The position numbers and the translations under genes were made by a program. Source: Mariniphaga sp040772505 (GTDB lineage: Bacteria > Bacteroidota > Bacteroidia > Bacteroidales > Prolixibacteraceae). From it: a stretch of 64,000 nucleotides of DNA. Each line of letters opens with the position of its first letter. The stretch's first letter is position 1. Location of the stretch: positions 62,001 to 126,000 of the forward strand of contig JAXGYA010000002.1 of assembly GCA_040772505.1 (NCBI GenBank), read 5' to 3'. Below the pieces are notes generated by a model. That model was not told where the DNA came from. It searched no databases and was given only the letters and a program-made list of their open reading frames with translations. Below are positions 54,401-61,560 of the stretch, piece after piece.

Positions 54401-55003
54401 ATGCAATCAGACATTGAGATCGGTTCGAAAAAAAATGCTGCGCGGGAGAACATTTTGAAAATTGCGCGTGAAATATTCAGTAAATACGGCTACAAGAAAA
54501 CAACGCTGGATGACATTGCCAATGCCGTAAGAAAAGGGAAAAGCTCTTTGTACTATTACTTTGAAAGCAAAGAAGATCTGTTTCAGGCTGTTATCACAAA
54601 AGAGGCAAACATTCTTGCCCATGAACTGGAAATAGTCATCAACCGGAACACCGACCCGGTTGAGAAGCTGCGCGACTATATCCTGACCAAGCTCACCACC
54701 TTCCGCAGTCTGGCCAATTTTTATCACGCCATTGAAAATGATGTGACTGCAGTGGAATTTATTGAAGAGGTGAAAAAACGATACGAACAGGATGAAATAC
54801 GGATGATTAAGCGAATCCTGATTGAAGGAGTTCGCAAGAATGAGTTTGAAATTTTCGATTTCAATCTTGTAGCCATTGGAATAACCACAGCAATTAAAGG
54901 TCTTGAAATGCCGCTCACGGCAGGCGATTATGGGAGAGTGAATTTAGAGAACAGCGTGGATATCATTCTGAAAATAATTTGTTACGGAATAATGAAAAAA
55001 TGA
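54401..55003 (+). CDS. TetR/AcrR-family transcriptional regulator
   Basis: A 200-aa repressor-type protein starting at ATG 54401 (a TTG 30 bp upstream is rejected). The HTH is in the N-terminal third: ILKIAREIFSKYGYKKTTLD, then DIANAVRKGKSSLYYYFESK and EDLFQAVI. The C-terminal ligand domain is all-helical and not assignable. It lies in the same direction just before the trp leader; it is unrelated to TrpR, and whether it affects trp expression is unknown. Confidence 0.9.
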   Translation: MQSDIEIGSKKNAARENILKIAREIFSKYGYKKTTLDDIANAVRKGKSSLYYYFESKEDLFQAVITKEANILAHELEIVINRNTDPVEKLRDYILTKLTTFRSLANFYHAIENDVTAVEFIEEVKKRYEQDEIRMIKRILIEGVRKNEFEIFDFNLVAIGITTAIKGLEMPLTAGDYGRVNLENSVDIILKIICYGIMKK

Positions 55004-55036
55004 TCTTTTATTTTCTTTTTAAAGAAATAATTTGTT
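54972..55036. repeat. 12-bp direct repeat flanking the trp promoter region
   Basis: AAATAATTTGTT occurs at 54972-54983 (inside the TetR gene 3' end) and again at 55025-55036, 53 bp apart. The second copy overlaps the candidate trp promoter. It could be an operator pair or a chance AT-rich repeat. Confidence 0.35.
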
Positions 55037-55042
55037 CTTTTG
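55012..55042 (+). promoter_or_regulatory. Candidate trp operon promoter
   Basis: TTTC (55012-55015) and TTCTTTTG (55035-55042, 7 of 8 to TAnnTTTG) are 19 bp apart. The transcript would start only a few bases before the first leader ATG. The overlapping ATAATTTG (55027-55034) is an alternative -7 element that would leave a slightly longer 5' end. Confidence 0.35.
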
Positions 55043-55053
55043 ATACGAATTCA

Positions 55054-55113
55054 ATGAAAAAGATGAAAAATACAAATACAATATGGCTTCCGTGGTGGGG
55101 TCTTCTTGCATAG
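55054..55113 (+). CDS. trpL: trp leader peptide 1
   Basis: A 19-codon ORF, MKKMKNTNTIWLPWWGLLA, with Trp codons at 55084-55086 and 55093-55098. Three Trp in 19 residues, two adjacent, is diagnostic of a Trp attenuation leader. The stop codon is 6 bp before GAGGAG (55117-55122), which can pair with CTCCTC (55171-55176) inside the left arm of the terminator. GAGGA can also pair with TCTTC at 55101-55105, giving the classical 1:2, 2:3, 3:4 alternatives. Confidence 0.88.
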   Translation: MKKMKNTNTIWLPWWGLLA

Positions 55114-55166
55114 AGTGAGGAGTTTATAGCCATATTGGTATTTTTTAAAAGATAATTCAACATGAG

Positions 55167-55194
55167 CCTGCTCCTCAAAAGGGCAGGTTTTTTT
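55167..55194 (+). terminator. trp attenuator terminator 1
   Basis: The stem CCTGC-T-CCT (55167-55175) pairs with AGG-GCAGG (55180-55187), eight base pairs with one bulged T and a 4-nt loop. Seven T residues follow directly. It lies 54 nt after the first leader stop and would end transcription when Trp-tRNA is plentiful. Confidence 0.88.
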
Positions 55195-55272
55195 ATGTTT
55201 TAGAGTTTACGTTTTAAAATTTAAAAAACAAAAAATAAGAAAAGAGTGTTATACGAACAATGAAAAATTGAA

Positions 55273-55341
55273 ATGAAAAGAATTCAAAATAGAAATTGGT
55301 GGTGGTTCAGCAACTTTTTACAATTCCGTGAAGAGGTGTAA
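55273..55341 (+). CDS. trp leader peptide 2
   Basis: A 22-codon ORF (MKRIQNRNWWWFSNFLQF, then REEV) with three consecutive Trp codons at 55297-55305. It is downstream of terminator 1, so it is transcribed only after read-through there. CCGTGAA (55326-55332), near the stop codon, is the exact complement of TTCACGG (55376-55382) in the second terminator loop, giving a candidate antiterminator. A stalled ribosome at the Trp codons would expose CCGTGAA, and one at the stop would cover it. Confidence 0.88.
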   Translation: MKRIQNRNWWWFSNFLQFREEV

Positions 55342-55363
55342 CACCATTGCCAAAAATAAAAAA

Positions 55364-55399
55364 GCGGCTTATCGATTCACGGTAAGCCGTTTTTTTTTT
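55364..55399 (+). terminator. trp attenuator terminator 2
   Basis: CGGCTTA (55365-55371) pairs with TAAGCCG (55383-55389), extended by a G-T pair and A-T pairs, with an 11-nt loop. Ten T residues follow. It ends 44 bp before the trpE start. The A-rich left flank may make it bidirectional. Confidence 0.92.
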
Positions 55400-55442
55400 G
55401 CGCTTTATCTCTTAAGAAAAAACAATAAATGAGAACAAGAAT

Positions 55443-56855
55443 ATGAGAAAGTTAAAATTCAGCCCATCAACCAGAATCATTCTGGCAGACACGGTAACTC
55501 CGGTCAGTATTTATCTCCGGCTACGCACACTTTATCCCAATGCTATTTTGCTGGAAAGCTCCGACTATCACGGACACGAAAACGCATGGTCTTTCGTCTG
55601 CTTCAATCCGGTTGCCTGTTTCACGGTGAACAAGGGTAAGGTCACAAAAGAAGTTGCAGGCAGGGAAAGCCAAAGCTTCTATCTTTCGGAAAATAGAAAG
55701 TTAGACAACGAACTGGATACCTTTTTTAAAATGTTTGAGGCAACTCCCGGTGCAGCACCCCTTCCGGCAAACGGTCTGTTTGGATACATCAGCTACGATG
55801 CAGTGCAGTATTTTAGCAACATCCGGTTTTCGAAAAAAGAGAAGGATGAATACCGGATTCCTGAGGTGAAGTATTGTTTCTACAAATATATTATCGGTAT
55901 TGACCATCATAAAAACCGGATACATATTGTTGAGAATCTGACAAATGGTGATGCTTCACAAATTGACCATATCCATCATCTGCTGATTAATCTCAACTTT
56001 TCAACTGGAAAATTTAAAACCCTGAACGGGGAAACGTCAAATATTACCGACCCGGAATATATCCAAATGGTGGCAAGAGGAAAGGAAGATTGTTTGCAGA
56101 ACGAAATTTCCCAGATTGTACTCAGCCGTCAGTTTTCCATTGATTTTGAAGGCGACGAATTCAACATTTACAGGGCTTTGCGTTCCATCAATCCATCACC
56201 ATATCTTTTCTTTTTCGATTACGGCGATTACCGGATTTTTGGTTCCAGTCCGGAAGCCGAGTTGCGGATAAAAAACAACAAGGCATATATTCATCCCATT
56301 GCCGGCACTTTCAGGCGCACCGGCAACGATGAGCAGGACCGGGAATTGGCAAGTCAAATCAGCAATGACCCGAAAGAGAATGCCGAGCACAAAATGCTGG
56401 TTGACCTTGCCTGCGAAGAGTTGGGCAAAAACTCTCAAAATGTGTTGGTTGAAGCGTTCCGCGAAGTGCAGTTTTACTCACATGTGATTCATTTAGTTTC
56501 CCGCGTTTCGGGTGAAATCACTGACGATACAAACCTGATTAAAGTGTTGGGAGAAACTTTTCCGGCAGGGACACTTTCCGGCGCCCCAAAACAAAAGGCA
56601 TTGGCGCTGATTGATAAATATGAAAACCAAAACCGCGGATTTTACGGAGGCTGCATCGGTTATCTTGGTTTCGACCGGGTTGTGAATCACGCGATTATCA
56701 TCCGCTCATTTTTAAGCAAAAACAACCGGCTCTATTATCAGGCCGGCGCAGGCATTGTAGCCGGTTCCAATGAGGAGAGTGAGCTTCAGGAAGTGAATAA
56801 CAAGCTTGCTGCATTGCGCGCTGCCATTGACATGGCACAAAATATTCATGTGTGA
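55443..56855 (+). CDS. trpE: Anthranilate synthase component I TrpE
   Basis: Converts chorismate to anthranilate, using ammonia from a glutaminase partner. The 470-aa protein carries the Trp-feedback motif ILLESSDYHG near residue 37, which separates it from PabB. Chorismate-domain blocks are GSSPEAELRI, HPIAGTFRRTGNDEQD, AGTLSGAPKQKALALID, GGCIGYLGFD and YQAGAGIVAGS. The usually conserved LARND segment reads LACEEL, an unusual change. The next gene is trpD; the TrpG glutaminase is neither fused nor adjacent, so it must be supplied elsewhere. Confidence 0.94.
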   Translation: MRKLKFSPSTRIILADTVTPVSIYLRLRTLYPNAILLESSDYHGHENAWSFVCFNPVACFTVNKGKVTKEVAGRESQSFYLSENRKLDNELDTFFKMFEATPGAAPLPANGLFGYISYDAVQYFSNIRFSKKEKDEYRIPEVKYCFYKYIIGIDHHKNRIHIVENLTNGDASQIDHIHHLLINLNFSTGKFKTLNGETSNITDPEYIQMVARGKEDCLQNEISQIVLSRQFSIDFEGDEFNIYRALRSINPSPYLFFFDYGDYRIFGSSPEAELRIKNNKAYIHPIAGTFRRTGNDEQDRELASQISNDPKENAEHKMLVDLACEELGKNSQNVLVEAFREVQFYSHVIHLVSRVSGEITDDTNLIKVLGETFPAGTLSGAPKQKALALIDKYENQNRGFYGGCIGYLGFDRVVNHAIIIRSFLSKNNRLYYQAGAGIVAGSNEESELQEVNNKLAALRAAIDMAQNIHV

Positions 56856-56900
56856 GATTTATAAATATTTAAAAACTGATAAAAATTAAACATTACAGAA

Positions 56901-57887
56901 ATGAGAGAAATATTGCAATATCTGTTTGAGAAAAACACTCTAACCCGCGAAGAGGCGAAACAAGCACTGATTGAAGTGGGAATGGGAAAACACAGCGATG
57001 TTGAGTTTGCATCCTTTCTGACCGTTTTCAAAATGCGTCCGGTTACTTCCGGGGAGCTTGCCGGCTTTCGCGACGCCATGACCGAATTGTGCCTGGTGAC
57101 CGATCTTTCAGAATATGAAGCAATTGATGTGGTTGGTACGGGAGGTGACGGAAAAAACACTTTCAATATCTCCACGCTGGCATGTTTTATCATTGCCGGA
57201 GCGGGAATAAATGTAGCCAAACATGGAAATTATGCCGTTTCCTCGTCCAGTGGCTCATCCAACCTGCTCGAGCTCATGGGATACAAGTTTAGCAACAACC
57301 CCGAAAAGCTAAAGAAAGACATGGACAGAGGAAACTTTTGCTTCATGCACGCTCCCCTTTTCCATCCGGCAATGAAGCTCATTGCACCGGTGAGAAAAAT
57401 GCTGAAAGTGCAGACCTTTTTCAACATCCTTGGGCCCATGACCAATCCGTCATTCCCCAAATATCAGGTACTTGGAGTGAACAACGAAGAAAATTTCAAT
57501 CACTACAAAAATGTGTATGAAACACTGAATGTGAACTACACCGTCATCAACAGCAAAGACGGCTATGATGAGGTTTCGCTCACCGCACCAACCCGTTTTG
57601 CCCGAAATGAGCAGGAGGGCTATTTCACGGCAAAGGACTTTGGATTCAGCCCAATCAAACCCAAAAGTATTCACGGAGGAAACTCAGTGGAAGAAGCAGC
57701 CCGAATTTTTATGGATATCCTGAAAGGAAAAGGTTCCAAAGAGCAAAACAGTGTGGTGGCAGCAAATGCAGCGATTGGGATAAATCTTGTTTATCCTGAA
57801 AAAAGCATGCTCGAATGTACGGAGTTGGCAAGTGAGTCATTGAAAAGCGGAAAGGCGCTCCAAAAATTCAATGCGGTAATTCAATAA
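56901..57887 (+). CDS. trpD: Anthranilate phosphoribosyltransferase TrpD
   Basis: Transfers phosphoribosyl from PRPP to anthranilate. The 328-aa protein has the PRPP motif DVVGTGGDGKNTFNIST (around residue 78) and KHGNYAVSSSSGSSNLLE. It is not fused to a TrpG domain: it starts directly with the TrpD helical region (LTREEAKQALIEVG). It lies 45 bp after trpE and 10 bp before trpC. Confidence 0.96.
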   Translation: MREILQYLFEKNTLTREEAKQALIEVGMGKHSDVEFASFLTVFKMRPVTSGELAGFRDAMTELCLVTDLSEYEAIDVVGTGGDGKNTFNISTLACFIIAGAGINVAKHGNYAVSSSSGSSNLLELMGYKFSNNPEKLKKDMDRGNFCFMHAPLFHPAMKLIAPVRKMLKVQTFFNILGPMTNPSFPKYQVLGVNNEENFNHYKNVYETLNVNYTVINSKDGYDEVSLTAPTRFARNEQEGYFTAKDFGFSPIKPKSIHGGNSVEEAARIFMDILKGKGSKEQNSVVAANAAIGINLVYPEKSMLECTELASESLKSGKALQKFNAVIQ

Positions 57888-57897
57888 AAAGAGAAAG

Positions 57898-58680
57898 ATG
57901 AATATTCTTGAGAAAATAATTGAAAATAAAAAATGGGAAATATCCCGCCATAAGGAAATCCGGTCTGAACAGTTACTTCAGGGTTATCCGTATTATTCAC
58001 GAAAATGCTGCTCCCTGAAAGATGCTTTGTGCAAACCGGGTTCCACAGGAATAATTGCCGAGTTTAAGCAAAAATCACCATCTAAGGGAGAAATCAACCA
58101 AAATGCAAGAGCGGAGGTTGTAACCCGGGACTACGTGAATGGCGGAGCTGCCGGCTTGTCTATTTTAACCGACTTTCCCTTTTTTGGCGGAACATTGGAA
58201 AATTTGGCAATCGCGCGGAAAGTGAATCCCGAAACACCCATTCTGCGCAAAGATTTTATTATTGATTCCTACCAGATTACCGAAGCAAAAGCTTTTGGCG
58301 CCGATGTGATTTTACTTATCGCCTCCTGCCTTGAAAAACAACAGGCTGAAGAGCTCGCAGAAATGGCAAAAAGTCTGGGGATGGAAGTTCTTTTGGAAGT
58401 GCACCATGCAGAAGAGCTGGAAATACTGAACGATTTTGTGGACCTGGTAGGAGTGAACAACCGCAACCTGAAAACTTTTGAAGTTGACTTAGACACTTCC
58501 GTTAAACTTGCGGAAATTATTCCTGAAAGGTTTGTGAAAATTTCGGAGAGTGGGCTTTCCGGCGCTGATGCAATACACCATTTAAGAGAATCGGGATATA
58601 AAGGATTCCTGATAGGAGAAACTTTTATGAAAACCAAAAATCCGGGGGAAACTTTAAAAACATTCATTTCAAAACTATGA
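57898..58680 (+). CDS. trpC: Indole-3-glycerol-phosphate synthase TrpC
   Basis: A TIM-barrel enzyme of 260 aa that closes and decarboxylates CdRP to indole-3-glycerol phosphate. Key blocks are IIAEFKQKSPSKGEI (catalytic Lys/Glu), LRKDFIIDSYQITEA, LLEVHHAEELE, VGVNNRNLKTFEVDL and ISESGLSGADAI. It is monofunctional, and trpF follows with a 4-bp overlap. Confidence 0.97.
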   Translation: MNILEKIIENKKWEISRHKEIRSEQLLQGYPYYSRKCCSLKDALCKPGSTGIIAEFKQKSPSKGEINQNARAEVVTRDYVNGGAAGLSILTDFPFFGGTLENLAIARKVNPETPILRKDFIIDSYQITEAKAFGADVILLIASCLEKQQAEELAEMAKSLGMEVLLEVHHAEELEILNDFVDLVGVNNRNLKTFEVDLDTSVKLAEIIPERFVKISESGLSGADAIHHLRESGYKGFLIGETFMKTKNPGETLKTFISKL

Positions 58681-59297
58681 CAGCAAAACTCAAAATAAAA
58701 GTGTGCGGCATGAAATACACGGCAAATCGTACCGCAGTGGAAAAATTGCCGGTGGATTTTCTGGGATACATTTTTTATCCTTCTTCCAAAAGATTTGTTG
58801 GAGACAATGCAGAACCCGCTCTTTTCAATTCCGTCAAACCAAAAGTTGCCGTTTTTGTGGATGAAGCCATTTCCGAAATTTTAAGGCTCTCAAAAAAATA
58901 TGACATCCATTATGTTCAACTGCATGGAGACGAATCTCCTGAAATCTGCAAGGCGCTTAAAGAACAAGGCATAACTATCATTAAAGCCTTCAATATTGAT
59001 GAAGATTTTAATTTTTCAACACTAAGAGCCTATGAAAATATTTCAGATTATTTTTTGTTTGACACCAAAACTGCATTGCCCGGCGGCTCGGGGGAAAAGT
59101 TCAACTGGGAAATTCTATCCCGTTATTCAGGAAAAACACCATTATTTCTCAGCGGAGGAGTTCAGCCCGAAGATGCTCTAATAATTCGACAAATAACTCA
59201 CTCACAGCTTTTTGGAGTTGACCTGAACAGCGGTTTTGAAGATGAGCCGGGCCAGAAAAACATTGAAAAATTAAAGAAATTCATTCGGGAGCTTTAA
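58677..59297 (+). CDS. trpF: Phosphoribosylanthranilate isomerase TrpF
   Basis: A 206-aa TIM-barrel isomerase converting PRA to CdRP. KVCGMKYTANRTAVE at the N-terminus holds the catalytic Cys, FYPSSKRFVG and VQLHGDESPEIC follow, and the general acid Asp is in FLFDTKTALPGGSG. LSGGVQPED and GVDLNSGFEDEPGQKN complete the signature. Translationally coupled to trpC. Confidence 0.96.
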   Translation: MTAKLKIKVCGMKYTANRTAVEKLPVDFLGYIFYPSSKRFVGDNAEPALFNSVKPKVAVFVDEAISEILRLSKKYDIHYVQLHGDESPEICKALKEQGITIIKAFNIDEDFNFSTLRAYENISDYFLFDTKTALPGGSGEKFNWEILSRYSGKTPLFLSGGVQPEDALIIRQITHSQLFGVDLNSGFEDEPGQKNIEKLKKFIREL

Positions 59298-59349
59298 GCC
59301 GTATAATTTCTATTTTTTATTATTTCAAAATTAAAAACAACTTTATAAC

Positions 59350-60531
59350 ATGAATTACGAAGTTAGCGACAGAGGATATTACGGTGAATTTGGCGGGGCA
59401 TGGATTCCTGAGATGATGTTTCCCAACATTGAAAAGCTGAAAAGCTGTTATCTGGATATTATTGAATCGGAAGAGTTTAAAAAGGAGTATGCCCAGCTTC
59501 TGAAAGACTATGTGGGGCGCCCTTCGCCGCTCTATTTTGCAATTCGCTTATCGGAGCATTACGGGAGTAGAATTTTTCTGAAGCGTGAAGATCTGAACCA
59601 CACCGGTTCACACAAGCTAAACAACACTGTGGGACAAATTCTGTTAGCCCGGAAACTGGGCAAGAAACGCATTATTGCCGAAACCGGCGCCGGACAGCAC
59701 GGTGTGGCAACCGCCACCGTATGTGCGCTCAAAGGTATGCAATGTGTTGTTTATATGGGAGTACTCGATGTGCAGCGGCAGGCGCCAAACGTGAAAAAAA
59801 TGAAAATGCTTGGTGCAACAGTAATCCCTGTCAGCAGCGGAAACCAAACGCTGAAGGATGCCACTAATGAAGCCATGCGCGACTGGATAAGCCATCCCGA
59901 AGATACGCACTACATCATCGGTTCGGTTGTGGGGCCCCACCCATATCCAGATATGGTGGCAAGGTTTCAGTCGGTAATCAGCCACGAAATGAAAATGCAG
60001 CTTTCGGAAAAGACCGGAAGTGAATTCCCAACCCGGATTATTGCCTGCATCGGTGGCGGAAGCAATGCAGCCGGCGCCTTTTATCACTATCTGAACCATG
60101 AACAAGTGGAGCTGATTGGCGTTGAAGCTGCTGGAAAAGGAATTGACACAAAGGAAACTGCCGCTACCCTGCATGTGGGTTCGCCGGGAGTGCTCCATGC
60201 CAGCAAAACGATGCTGATGCAAAATGCAGACGGACAAATAACCGAGCCCTATTCCATCTCAGCAGGACTTGATTACCCGGGTGTCGGGCCGTTGCATGCC
60301 CATCTGCACAAAACCGGACGGGAAAAAATTATGGCAGCTACCGATGAAGAGGTGCTGAATGCAGCGCTGCTGCTCACCAAAAAAGAAGGAATCATTCCGG
60401 CGCTGGAATCGGCACATGCACTGGCAGCGCTCGAAAAAATCAACATGAAATCCGATGATGTAAATGTTGTTAACCTTTCCGGCAGCGGAAATAAAGACAT
60501 GGAAACTTACCTCAATTATTTTGGATATTAA
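59350..60531 (+). CDS. trpB: Tryptophan synthase beta chain TrpB
   Basis: PLP enzyme condensing indole with serine to give tryptophan (393 aa, TrpB1 type). The N-terminal YYGEFGGAWIPEMM and the PLP Lys in HTGSHKLNN (near residue 83) are clear. AETGAGQHGVATA and the phosphate-binding GGGSNAAGAFYHY are also present. It forms an alpha2-beta2 complex with TrpA, whose gene is 36 bp downstream. Confidence 0.97.
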   Translation: MNYEVSDRGYYGEFGGAWIPEMMFPNIEKLKSCYLDIIESEEFKKEYAQLLKDYVGRPSPLYFAIRLSEHYGSRIFLKREDLNHTGSHKLNNTVGQILLARKLGKKRIIAETGAGQHGVATATVCALKGMQCVVYMGVLDVQRQAPNVKKMKMLGATVIPVSSGNQTLKDATNEAMRDWISHPEDTHYIIGSVVGPHPYPDMVARFQSVISHEMKMQLSEKTGSEFPTRIIACIGGGSNAAGAFYHYLNHEQVELIGVEAAGKGIDTKETAATLHVGSPGVLHASKTMLMQNADGQITEPYSISAGLDYPGVGPLHAHLHKTGREKIMAATDEEVLNAALLLTKKEGIIPALESAHALAALEKINMKSDDVNVVNLSGSGNKDMETYLNYFGY

Positions 60532-60567
60532 ATCTTGTGCACGCTCTGAAAAATAAATATTTTCGTT

Positions 60568-61374
60568 ATGAAAAACAGAATTGACCATCTCTTCAAAACA
60601 AAAAGAAAAAATATACTTTCCATCTATTTCACGGCAGGTTTTCCAAACTTAAACGACACTGTGAAAATTATCAGTGAACTGGAAAAAAATGGTGTTAATT
60701 TAGTTGAAATTGGCATCCCTTTTTCTGATCCTTCAGCCGACGGGCCAACCATTCAGAAAAGCAATCAGCAGGCGCTCAAAAACGGAATGTCGCTGAAAAT
60801 ACTATTTGAGCAGCTGAAGGAAATCCGTAATTCGGTTAAGATGCCTTTGATTCTCATGGGATATTTCAACCCCGTTATGCAGTTTGGCGTGGAGAACTTC
60901 TGCAAAAAATGCAGCGAAACAGGAATTGACGGCGTCATTCTGCCCGACCTTCCTTTGGATGAATATGAGAAGAACTACAAACAGTATTTCACAGAAAACA
61001 ATCTGCACAATATTTTATTGATTACTCCGCAAACAGATGAAGCGCGAATCCGGAAAATTGACCGTGCAGGCAGTGGGTTTATATATATGGTTTCAACGGC
61101 ATCCACAACCGGAGACGGGAAAAGAGTGGAAGATTTTCACCGGGATTATTTTGAACGCATACAGCGAATGAATCTGAATAATCCTTATCTCATCGGTTTT
61201 GGCATCTCCGGCAGAGAAACATTTGAAAATGCCTGCAACTATGCAAACGGTGCCATCATCGGCAGCGCATTTGTGAAAGCTTTGCAAAACGGCGCCGGTT
61301 TAAAAGAAAATATTGCCGGATTTATCAAAAAGCATTATCAGAAGGATCAAAACTACAATTTGGTACAATCCTGA
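60568..61374 (+). CDS. trpA: Tryptophan synthase alpha chain TrpA
   Basis: Cleaves indole-3-glycerol phosphate to indole for channelling to TrpB. The 268-aa TIM barrel has the catalytic Glu in LVEIGIPFSDPSADGPTIQ and the catalytic Asp in GVILPDLPLDE. IGFGISGRETFENA is the phosphate-binding loop. It is the last gene of trpE-D-C-F-B-A; I found no obvious intrinsic terminator after it. Confidence 0.96.
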   Translation: MKNRIDHLFKTKRKNILSIYFTAGFPNLNDTVKIISELEKNGVNLVEIGIPFSDPSADGPTIQKSNQQALKNGMSLKILFEQLKEIRNSVKMPLILMGYFNPVMQFGVENFCKKCSETGIDGVILPDLPLDEYEKNYKQYFTENNLHNILLITPQTDEARIRKIDRAGSGFIYMVSTASTTGDGKRVEDFHRDYFERIQRMNLNNPYLIGFGISGRETFENACNYANGAIIGSAFVKALQNGAGLKENIAGFIKKHYQKDQNYNLVQS

Positions 61375-61523
61375 AAGTATTAAAGAGCAATAGGTGGTCA
61401 GATACAAATCAATCCGATGACAGTTTAGGGTTTGTTGCCGAATAAGTTGGACAGAACAGGCGATGTTATTTTGTGCTTAACTGCCATTTTACGAACGACT
61501 GTGCCGGCATTAAAGAATTAGTA

Positions 61524-61531
61524 TAACTTTG
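61524..61531 (+). promoter_or_regulatory. Candidate BASS transporter promoter -7 element
   Basis: TAACTTTG is an exact TAnnTTTG match 29 bp before the start at 61561, separating this gene from the trp operon. No -33 TTTG was found. Confidence 0.5.
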
Positions 61532-61560
61532 CAAATTCAGTTTCAACCCTTTAAAAAAAT

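Larger units (their letters stand above)
55004..55442 (+). promoter_or_regulatory. 439-bp trp operon leader with two tandem attenuators
   Basis: The whole gap between the TetR gene and trpE is a regulatory leader. In order it holds a candidate promoter, a leader peptide with Trp-rich codons (55054-55113), an intrinsic terminator (55167-55194), an AT-rich spacer, a second Trp-rich leader peptide (55273-55341) and a second intrinsic terminator (55364-55399); trpE starts at 55443. Each module has a potential antiterminator segment placed so that a ribosome stalled at the Trp codons would leave it free, and one at the stop codon would cover it. This is ribosome-mediated attenuation in duplicate, inferred from sequence. 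Confidence 0.85.

Noticed and set aside
54401..55003. The regulator before the trp operon as TrpR
   Set aside because: The HTH and length match TetR/AcrR; TrpR is a smaller, unrelated protein.
55004..55442. T-box or tryptophan riboswitch in the trp leader
   Set aside because: No T-box sequence or specifier-loop architecture; the two Trp-rich ORFs with terminators explain the region better.
59644..60237. 197-codon open frame on the minus strand within trpB
   Set aside because: It lies wholly antisense to a highly conserved gene, has no recognisable domain and reads as a shadow of trpB codon bias.
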